Shown here piece by piece: positions 56,713-64,000 of a stretch of 64,000 nucleotides of DNA. Both the position numbers and the translations under genes were made by a program. The first letter of the stretch is position 1. Each line of letters starts with the position of its first letter. Below the pieces are notes generated by a model, which saw only the letters and a list, made by a program, of their open reading frames with translations, had not been told where the DNA came from and searched no databases. This DNA comes from Symsagittifera roscoffensis (taxonomy: Eukaryota > Xenacoelomorpha > Acoela > Convolutidae): positions 30,122,141-30,186,140 of the forward strand of contig NC_087071.1 in the NCBI RefSeq assembly GCF_963678635.1, read 5' to 3'.

Positions 56713-59704
56713 TCTTTATTTGTAACTTTCCTATGCCTACTCTTGACTCAATTGCTAGAGACCTTATAGTTTTATTAACAATAATAATGACACAACACAA
56801 TAAATTTCACCAGATCCTATTAAATAGTGACCACGAATCCCTGTATGTTGTCAGAGTACAGTTTGTATAAAATTTATTCACACTAGCCGATTATCGGTCC
56901 AAAGATCTGGAAACTAGCACAATATGATGTTATCAGTCAATTTAAAAGATAGTGTAGTCACTACCCAATCAAGCACAGTTTAGGTTGATTTAAAATCAAA
57001 AACAAAAAATATATATTGACACAATATGAATGTATATATATAAAAAAAAACGTATGTGTCTTGTACTCTTAGTCGGTCGCAGTACAATAGTCGAACCTGT
57101 CTTTTAAAGAAAAAGCTTTCCCTGCTTGGTGCTGCACCAAACAGACAGAACTTTGAAGGCAGTTATTTTCTCAAGTGGGCGTCTATTGCACCCACCGAGT
57201 ATTGTGTTACCTATCTGCCTTCGGACTGCCCGAGCTAGACCTACTAAAATCCTCAGGGCAGTCACTTTTCCCAAAAACGTATTATGTTTCAATCCACACC
57301 AATGAGTCACGCTCTTTTTAATTTAGACTTAGTGTCGCGAATATCCGAGTTCGGACCTGTTTTGTGTTAGTCTGGTTCTTTTTGAGAGGCAAGTTACCAG
57401 TGCAGTCACTGATACCTAGCCTGTGTATTAATAACCTAATACCTCTCGCTCTTTAGTCTTTCTTTCGTTTACCTAAGTCCTTAATAAAATAATACCCCTC
57501 CGGATTGGCACAAATAGGACCCTTCCGGACTGTCAGAATATAGACCCCTCCGGATTGGGACCCCTCCGAGTTAGTTAATAGTAGACCCCTCCGGATTTGG
57601 ACCCCTCCGAATTATCGACTATAAGACCCTTCCGGATTCGGACCCCTCCGGTTTTGTGGAAAGTAGACCCCTCCGGATTCGGACCCCTCTGACTTCGGAG
57701 CCCTTAGCTCTGTCAAAGTAGCTTTTTGTAGTTTTCTTAATTTCAGCTTATACCCCTCCGGATACGTTCTGCGTTGCTATTATGCTGTTTGAATTAACTG
57801 GGAAGGGTATAGGGTCCTTTCCTAGACCCCTCCGGATTGAAGTTAAGGCACTTATTTGACAATTCACACTAACGGTGAAGGGTCTTATCACTTGCCTAAT
57901 TTCGACTCTATTATGGTTGTCTTGTGCCTTCAGCCCCCCCTTTTTGTCTAGAACTGTCTTAAGTTACTTAGTTCAATCGCTATCAACTTTTGGTAGGGGT
58001 ATAAGGGTTTTTTTAGAAAAATTTATAAAACGTGAAGGGTGTACCCCTCCGGATTTGTGTAATTTGCTAAAAACAATCTCAAAAAATTTTCTCGCTCGCT
58101 TTTCCGAAAAATTTCTGATCCTATCAGTAAGCTCAGCTAATTTCTGATCTATTGGTACCAAGATCAACTCGATATGATCAGTAGTTCCAAAGTTATTAAC
58201 CAAAACGTCTTTTTTTCGAACTCAAAAAATTTTCTCTCTTATAGGTTCCGCCTAACTTTTTCCGCAAATCTGGTCCTTTCGACCTAAAAATTATTGATCC
58301 GAGCTCAGAAGGCCTATACTCTTCTAGTTCAATGCAAAAGACCCGATCTAAAACGCTATTGTAGAAAAAATTTGCGAAAAACTATGCTACCTGGACCCCT
58401 CCGGATTGATGAATCCACCAAATCAAACACGTTATGTTCGATTTCTCTGCAACCCGGAAGGCTTTCGGGTAGCGGATTTTAAGACTTGTAGATTCACTAG
58501 TGGACGTTGTCCGAACAACTATTTTTACTGTCCTACCTCAAAAATTTCAAAAAATTTTCTAAATTTCTAGTGTTTCTTACTATCAAAAATTGGGAAAATT
58601 TGGTTTTTGGTACCAAACTAGTTCCAACCACTTCCGAACTAAAGTTAACCGGTTCTACTTGTTACAGTAGTGCAGTTACGATGTAACACACTAACTTAGC
58701 GCTTTTTTCCGTTTCAAAAAATATCGATATCTCAAAAATCGCGACTTGTGGGGGGATCAAAATATCGCTATTTTGACCCTAAAAACCGGTCTGTTTTCGT
58801 TGTTTTTCACTGAAAAATGATATAAGACTATTAATATAGGCTATATAAGTAATAATATTAGTAATACTATACCCCTCCGGGTTTGTTTAATCTCCGAATT
58901 AAGGTGCTTAACTCGGATATTCGCAGTTCGGTGAAGGGTCACTACAGTGCAGCACTGTCGAGCCCCCCACAGATTACTATCCTACTTTTTGTACCAAAAG
59001 GGATACAAAACTTGTTAACGATACCCAACAGTCGATTGTAGTTGTCGTTGAGCCTCTTCCTGTTGTTCCCTGTACTGCTTGCCGGATCGGTCTTCACCCC
59101 GGACCCTTCCGAATTGAGCGCAAATCAGCTGACCCTTCCGGATTGGGCGCAATTTATCATTAACGTGCTTAAATGCTCAAATAACCCTACAGTACAAGCC
59201 TCACAAACGGGCCACAAAATTGATCGTAACGATCCTGACTGATATAAATGCCTGTAACAACAATATATCTATCAACAACAAACGGGGGGGTTGAATCACA
59301 TCTTGTCTGGGGGGATGATTTCTACTGATTTTTTACTTTTTTACTGTTTTTGGTTTTTTCGGTTATTTTTTTATGTTTTTTGTTTTTCTTGGGTACTATA
59401 CTACTTTTTGTTTGGTTTTACTTATATCTTTAAGTGTTTTTGGTCACCAACCGCTCAGGGGACGAGGGGACGGCCGATCCCCCCACCCTTCCTGGTTTGT
59501 GAATTTTCGGTCTTAACTAGGTTAAAAAACTATTCACGGCAATCCGGAAGGCCTCCGCGTTCCGAACTACCCTTCCGCCCCGGCGGTTTAGGCCTAATAA
59601 GGGCGTTAATGTGAGCATCCGCTCGGCGCGGAGTGCTCGTTAACGGTTCTGCCGATCATGATGTTAAAAAAGAATAACACCCAGGAGCGCCATAAAAACA
59701 TACA
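56713..59704 (-). promoter_or_regulatory. 3-kb leader of the giant element
   Basis: Non-coding on the sense strand between the 5' LTR and the gag ATG. Holds about 17 copies of ACCC(C/T)TCCGGATT on plus (sense AATCCGGAGGGGT) between 57491 and 59140, plus inverted forms near 58450 and 59540. Long leaders are known in other giant LTR elements. Possible roles are packaging, translation control or binding of host factors; none can be chosen. The plus-strand frames here are taken as chance. Confidence 0.7.
57543..57705. repeat. 41-bp tandem repeat with paired CCCCTCCGGA motifs
   Basis: Four units starting at 57543, 57584, 57625 and 57666, exactly 41 bp apart. Each has two motifs about 15-16 bp apart (GACCCCTCCGGATTNG then GACCCCTCCGANTTA). 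TCCGGA is a 6-bp palindrome, so each unit holds a regularly spaced pair of palindromes. Confidence 0.85.
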
Positions 59705-60623
59705 TGTAACATTCGCCCGGAAGATACATATCGACGGATAACAAAACTAAGTCTTAAGACGACTGGCTAGCGTCTAAACAGAGCTTTGCATGTTTTTCAC
59801 CGTCTCTACCAAGCCAGTACTTTTCGGTGGTCTTTCCTACATCAGGCTGACAAAAACGTTACTGTTCTCCGGCTTCGATCAGAACGCTCAAATTAACTGA
59901 ATTACATGCAAAATTAGTGAGCTCATGGCTGGGTCTCAGTATCCCCAGACCACGAGGTCACTCCTAAAAACAGGGCTACTACTTATTATATTACTATTGT
60001 TTTTGTTCAGTAGATAAAAATCATCATCTCCATCGAAGATGGATCAACCCTTTCCCCCAACTCCTAGCTTCTCATCCTTATCAAAATGAATCCAGTTGTT
60101 AATTAAATTCAATTCAGGACATGACAGGATGCTAAAATTCAATACAAGTTCATAAAAGTTCCCGTCCCGAGACCCTTCCGGATTCTTGAATCCGGCGAAT
60201 CAAGCTCCTTAACCTCAGGTTCACGCTAACTCGGAGGGCTGGTCTTTACCCTTCACCGTTGTTCGCAACGGCCTTGCAACTATTGTAGCAGCACAATAGT
60301 TGCAACTCGGAACGTTCTCTGCTATTCTGTAGTTCGTTGTCGTTTTCCAATCTCGATTTTCGTACTGTTCGCAATCGCAGATAAAGTTGTTCTGTTCTTT
60401 CTTCTATTTTAGCTAAAATGGCCGTCTCTGACGTTTCTCAGAAATATGACGTCAAAATTCGAATTTTTAAAAATTAGAATTCCAGAATCTTCTAGCCTTC
60501 ACCGTTTGGCTAATCGTTCAAATAACGTCCTTATCCGTTCTAAATCGCCAATTCGGAAGGCTTGCTGCTAAAATACCGAATTCTGCAGAGACTGCATTTT
60601 GGCCATTCTGGTCGAATGTCACA
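59705..60623 (-). repeat. 5' LTR of the giant element
   Basis: 919 bp, about 99.7% identical to 35073-35991 by eye. The 13-bp hairpin is at 60274-60305, and TGACGTCA at 60447-60454. Being the 5' LTR it would drive transcription leftward. Confidence 0.95.
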
Positions 60624-60726
60624 TTAATTTAATTATCTTTTATTTTTTTATTCGCTGATTTATAAAATTCCCACTAACCGCTTATCATGGGTCCCTTTAA
60701 TCCAGTCAAAATCCTTTCTTTTACAC

Positions 60727-60759
60727 GCAAGTTACACGCAGGGTAGGCGTGTAACTTGC
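60727..60759. repeat. 13-bp perfect hairpin at the Penelope element's left edge
   Basis: Arms GCAAGTTACACGC (60727-60739) and GCGTGTAACTTGC (60747-60759), loop AGGGTAG. The right arm runs into the recognisable Penelope-like coding sequence. Short inversions at 5' truncation points are a known feature of such elements. Confidence 0.75.
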
Positions 60760-61073
60760 AGTTGGTATCAAAAACCAACAGATACAGGGACTATACTGAA
60801 CTATAGAAGCTGCGCCCAACTCAGTATAAGCATAGTGTTATCCAAGGCACTGTACACAGGGCTTTTAGGAGTACATCTAGCTGGGAGCATTTTGATAAGG
60901 CTATGGAAACAATTAGGTCGCAATGGCTGGCAAATCAGTACCCTGAAAGTTGGTCCGCAAAGGTGGCTTCAGACGCCTTGTGCAAGATCATCGAGTGTAA
61001 GGGCAAGCCCCTGGATAGTGAGAGGTGTTTGTCAGTTCAATCACCAAAGGATGGGAAGCACCCAATGCTGACG

Positions 61074-61083
61074 GTGCAATAAA
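61074..61083 (+). repeat. 10-bp target duplication, left copy
   Basis: GTGCAATAAA. Matches 62336-62345 exactly; the bases outside differ (G against C before, A against G after). Confidence 0.88.
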
Positions 61084-62335
61084 ATTTTTTTTTTTTTTTT
61101 TTTGAGGTGTACTTGTAAATTCAATAGTTGTAAATACAGCAAAAGGTTAAAAAGCAGTTGGCTTATAGCCCGTTGAGTTAACTTCTAAAGCTTCCAGTAA
61201 GCAGGCAGCATTACCGCGTTGCAGTGCAATGCCGAGTCTTTGTTTGAGGAACGTGAATGACCTTTTCTCACCAGTGGTCGTCTTGATTCTATAGGAAATA
61301 GAGGATAGAGTTTTGTATGTCGAGCTTCCGATGCCACCAAGATGTTCCACGGCGATGGGCTCGAACATGCAGTTGCGTGGCAGACCAGAATAGTGTTGGC
61401 GCTTACGAAATTCAGCATGGTTAGCAACAGTGGGACCATCTTCGAGGCCTGTTGATAGATTTGACTGTGCTTGTCGGTTTACACAGGTAAAGTCCCAGAC
61501 TAAAACTGCGCCATTTTTCCATGGGACTAAAGTAGCACCGTCTGGTCTTTTACCATCGTCACGCAGCATACCGATCGGCTCGAGTTTGCTGTGTACTCCT
61601 GCTGATTTCAACGCGTCTCTGATGACTTCATTACCAAGTTGATGCCTGATGAAACGACTTTTGATTTTCGTTCATATAAGTGGATGAATGCCTTGGCTGT
61701 CGCATTTAGTGCCACATGCACAGTTGCATGAAAAAAGAAGGGGGGCACCAAGGCGAAGTCCCGTAGCAATTCTGAAAGCGTCATCAGTCAGCTGGAGACC
61801 GAGCGTATCAGACGGAATAGCAGCAAGCCAGTCTCCGGAACCGGGAACAGAGCATCCTTGTAAACGAACTTTGTCACTGTCACAGGTGGTGTTAGCTAGG
61901 AGAGACGACCGCCTACGAGAAACAATCGGAGTGTACCAGCTTTTCTGCCACTTTTGCTTGTCTTCCAGTGGCATATCAGGAGAAACAGTAAGTCAAAGTA
62001 AGGTCCGAAGGTGACTGTAAGCCTAGACCACCGAGTTTGATAGGCAATGTGAGCTGATCCCATTCTCTGTTGGTAATCAGAATGTTACTGACAGTTTGAA
62101 CAGCTCCACGGATATAAGAGGTGATTTTTTCAACAGAGTTCATAAAAACAAAAGTAGGAGCAGTGCGGAACAAATACATGAGCTTAGGCATGGCAAAACA
62201 ATGTCGGAGCAGGAAAAACGCGACGTGTGAAGGCAGTAACGGAAGATTCTTGCAGAGGTTTTCGATTTTCTCTCTCTTCTCTTCCAATGCATGCTGTAAA
62301 GCTGTATGGCCCAGAGGGCTTCCTAGCAGTTCAGC
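61084..62335 (-). pseudogene. 5'-truncated RT element with CCHC and RPDG nuclease-like end
   Basis: 1,252 bp inserted into the Penelope element. Reading minus: post-RT region (LPLLPSHVAFFLLRHC and LPIKLGGLGLQSPSD, 62300-62000), then APLLFSCNCACGTKCDSQG (zinc-binding CCHC-like, ~61730), then LEPIGMLRDDGKRPDG and VLVWDFT (61600-61480). The RPD..D spacing resembles the restriction-like endonuclease of RLE-type LINEs. The frame breaks near 61975 and 61650-61670. The stop at 61147 is followed by a 43-nt tail and poly(A) (T-run 61085-61103 on plus). Family: the same 'SFPNGSAAGPD' class as the fragment at 63186, by general architecture. Confidence 0.75.
61085..61103 (-). repeat. Poly(A) tail of the inserted RT element
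   Basis: 19 consecutive T on plus, directly against the left target duplication. It shows target-primed integration of a polyadenylated minus-sense transcript. Confidence 0.88.
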
Positions 62336-62345
62336 GTGCAATAAA
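62336..62345 (+). repeat. 10-bp target duplication, right copy
   Basis: Exact copy of 61074-61083. Joining the two sides through one copy restores a continuous Penelope frame across the site, apart from the in-frame TAA. Confidence 0.88.
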
Positions 62346-63035
62346 GAGGTAACCAGAGCCAATATTTTGCTAACAGGTTACGAAAATTAACTAACGTTCA
62401 AGTGGTTTTCACCACAAGAAAACTACAATCATGTTTACCATCACCGAAGTCAGCATTTTCTAATGACCTCAAGTCAAGAAGGGTTTATAAACTGTCATGT
62501 AGTGGATGCACTTCCACCTATGTTGGACAAACTGTTCGACATTTGACCACTAGAATTGAGGAACAGAAGAAAGCAGACTCACCGGTAGGCCTCCACCTTC
62601 AGCAATGCCAACTTGAGGGAAATAGCGCAGATCTTAGTTGGAAAATTATAGATAGGTCAAACAACCAAACAAAATTGCTAACACTAGAGGCAATACATGT
62701 CAGGAAAGAGAAACCGGGCTTGGACACGCGCGATGAGTTTAGGAGCAGGGAGTTAACACTGAAATATTAGTCCCAAAATATTTTTGGTTTTTTATTCAAA
62801 ACGTACATGTCTAAATCGAAATTATGACTCAGAAACTTCCAGACAAATTACTTTAAAAATGTTTAATTAATTTTAGAGGTTAAAAGAATTTTAATCTCAG
62901 TAGTAATTTAGAGGTCAACTGTGATTGGCTAATTTTTTATCATGATGGTTTAGAACCAAATTGTATGTGATTTATTGTAAATAACATTTGTAAATTGATG
63001 TTTTATCGTCATTTAGAGTAGTTTATTGTAAAAAT

Positions 63036-63064
63036 CCCGACGATGCACATAGTTGCGAAAACGT
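63036..63064 (+). ncRNA. Hammerhead-ribozyme-like motif in the Penelope 3' UTR
   Basis: CCGACGA (63037-63043), a short stem-loop GCA-CATAGT-TGC (63045-63056), then GAAA (63057-63060). This is the order CUGANGA - helix II - GAAA of the hammerhead core, but with C for the invariant U4 and only 3 bp in helix II. Hammerhead motifs are known in Penelope-like elements. Probably a decayed copy. Confidence 0.35.
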
Positions 63065-63185
63065 TTGAAATTTACTTTTTAGCAAAAATTTCTTCCTTTT
63101 GTTTACCTTAATGCTGCGTCAAGATGAGGAAAAACAACAAAGTTTACAAGCAAAGATTGCTTAAAACCTTCAGTACTGATAAATT

Positions 63186-64000
63186 GGATTGGATGTGATT
63201 GTTGTTCTAGTTGGTATCATATCAGTTGGGTAAATATTTCTCTTAGCAACTCTAAGCAAACCCAATGTTTCCAGTGTCTTTTATGCTTTGATGTAAAATC
63301 TGTTAATAAAGCAACAATAGGTAATTATTTAGTGCTAGACAATTATGTCAATAGAGCCATCTCAAATGTCCGAGTACTCAAGAAAATACCAAAAGACTCG
63401 CGTGTTCCCTTTTCGGAAAGATTGTCGGACAAAATAAACGACATCTACAATGTAGTAGATATGTTACAAATTGGCTAATTTTTTTAAAGTCGTTCTTGTT
63501 TTTTCAGGAGCAACTGAAGAAAAAATGGGCGCAAACAGACCACAAGCATGAGCTCTTTGATAAATAAAAAAATTCGAGTAAATGACCGGTCACTTTCGAA
63601 ACCCCACCCACAAGTTTCAATCCCGCCTCTGAGTGACCTCGAGCAGAGAATAAAGCTAATAATCAGTCAGTTCGATGGAGGAAATATACAGGGAGAGATA
63701 AAAATTGCTGCTTCGGATGACAAAATTGCTCCTTTTTCAACTGATAACTATCAAAAATTGTTGTCTAAGCACACTCAGCAAGCCGAATTTAGTTCTCCAA
63801 ATCCAGAAAATTTAGATAGTTTTTTTGTAACCGACTTCGACCTATACAAAGCGATAATGTCCTTTCCAAACGGATCAGCAGCAGGTCCTGATACAAAGTT
63901 TCCTCAAATATTTAAAGACCTTTAGTAAGTCGAATGGCAGTGCAGGACATAATTTTCTGAAATCGCTAAGCCCTTATAAAGATAGACGGAGGGTTGAGAC
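63186..64000 (+). pseudogene. RT element 5' part with PHD finger, runs off the window
   Basis: Plus strand: PHD-like WIGCDCCSSWYHISWVN (63189-63239) and TQCFQCLLC (about 63258-63290), where one expected cysteine is W. Then RVLKKIPKDSR (63380), a gap with stops, and SSLINKK.. leading to VTDFDLYKAIMSFPNGSAAGPD (63826-63891), the start of an RT domain. After KDL the frame shifts at about 63922 and continues SKSNGSAGHNFLKSL to the window end. The long frame 63548-63925 is the best-kept part. Same general family as the element at 61084-62335. Confidence 0.72.

Larger units (their letters stand above)
35073..60623 (-). mobile_element. Giant Ty3/gypsy-type LTR retrotransposon, 25,551 bp
   Basis: Two LTRs of 919 bp each in direct orientation bound a 23.7-kb interior. 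Sense order is 5' LTR (60623-59705), leader, gag-pol (56712 onward), ORF3 (45757-36812) and 3' LTR (35991-35073). PR-RT-RNaseH-IN order makes it Ty3/gypsy-like. The LTRs differ at about 3 of 919 positions (35227/59859-equivalent C/T, 35824 and 35890 A/T changes), so it is young. No exact 5-bp target duplication: the flanks are TTAACTTA (35065-35072) and TTAATTTA (60624-60631), 7 of 8 alike. Most gypsy elements are 5-10 kb; the excess comes from ORF3 (9 kb), the pol C-terminal extension, the leader and an internal duplication. Not competent as it stands, because pol is interrupted. Confidence 0.95.
60740..63090 (+). pseudogene. Penelope-like element: RT end, GIY-YIG endonuclease, 3' UTR
   Basis: 5'-truncated. 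Reading plus: CSWYQKPTDTG (60754 onward), a 1-base frameshift, then TQYKHSVIQGTVHRAF and SSWEHFDKAMETIRSQW (60816-60920) and NQYPESW, which form the RT-to-linker region of PLEs, up to PMLTVQ and a TAA at 61080. A minus-strand element then interrupts (61084-62335). The PLE resumes at 62346 with FANRLRKLTNVQVVFTTRKL, then the GIY-YIG domain VYKLSC...STYVGQTVRHL..RIEE (62490-62570), LTLEAIHVRKEKPGL, and a stop at 62770. The 3' UTR runs to about 63090. The TAA is present in both copies of the 10-bp target duplication, so the PLE was already broken when it was hit. Confidence 0.82.

Noticed and set aside
58294-59614. Small plus-strand frames in the leader, such as 59291-59614
   Set aside because: Low-complexity F/Y/L-rich translations from T-rich DNA, antisense to the element.
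59675-59692. Candidate primer-binding site (sense TGGCGCTCCTGGGTGTTA)
   Set aside because: Starts with TGG, but lies 12 nt inside the LTR end and the T-loop part does not fit a tRNA. I could not match it to a tRNA 3' end.
35065-60631. Target-site duplication of the giant LTR element
   Set aside because: The flanks TTAACTTA and TTAATTTA are alike but not identical, and the 5 bp next to each LTR do not match. Not called.

Overview
The window is animal nuclear DNA, very probably from an invertebrate. It is AT-rich, has spliced genes with GT-AG introns of up to about 7 kb, and is full of animal-type transposons. I could not name the species or phylum from sequence alone. There are three host genes, all on the minus strand: a partial 6-phosphogluconate dehydrogenase gene (PGD, six exons, 13076 down to 985, 3' part outside the window), a SETD3/SETD4-type SET-domain gene (main exon 20100-18898) and a complete three-exon zinc-dependent alcohol/polyol dehydrogenase gene of the MDR superfamily (34587 down to 28465).

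The rest is mostly mobile DNA. The large fourth intron of PGD holds a 5'-truncated APE-type LINE (2022-5552) with a PHD finger and the end of a 2A-like peptide. It has an (AC)n tail and is flanked by a 169-bp direct duplication. Three stretches carry one ~154-bp tandem repeat family, in both orientations. The introns and intergenic DNA also hold tRNA-derived SINEs, A-rich interspersed repeats, a 211-bp MITE with G/C-tract inverted repeats, a decayed LINE end at 15.2-15.9 kb and a decayed RT element inside the dehydrogenase intron (30.9-32.6 kb).

The centrepiece is a 25,551-bp Ty3/gypsy-type LTR retrotransposon on the minus strand (35073-60623). Its two 919-bp LTRs differ at about three positions, so the insertion is young. 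In sense order it has a 5' LTR, a 3-kb leader with many ACCCCTCCGGATT-type motifs (partly a 41-bp tandem array), and one gag-PR-RT-RNaseH-IN frame with a long C-terminal extension that looks like a divergent macro domain. Then comes a separate uninterrupted 2,981-codon ORF3 with a complete SGNH-hydrolase (esterase) motif set and a second degenerate SGNH-like block, then the 3' LTR. The pol frame is broken by a 99.9% identical 930-bp tandem duplication. Its junction has a perfect 21-bp inverted repeat and lies at copies of a decamer that also sits at the polypurine-tract position beside the 3' LTR.

Right of the LTR element is a Penelope-like element (60727-63090, GIY-YIG endonuclease, hammerhead-like 3' motif). 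A poly(A)-tailed, 5'-truncated minus-strand RT element (61084-62335) interrupts it, with a clean 10-bp target duplication. The window ends inside a PHD-finger-bearing RT element (63186 onward). No prokaryotic features, rRNA, CRISPR array or convincing functional tRNA gene are present.
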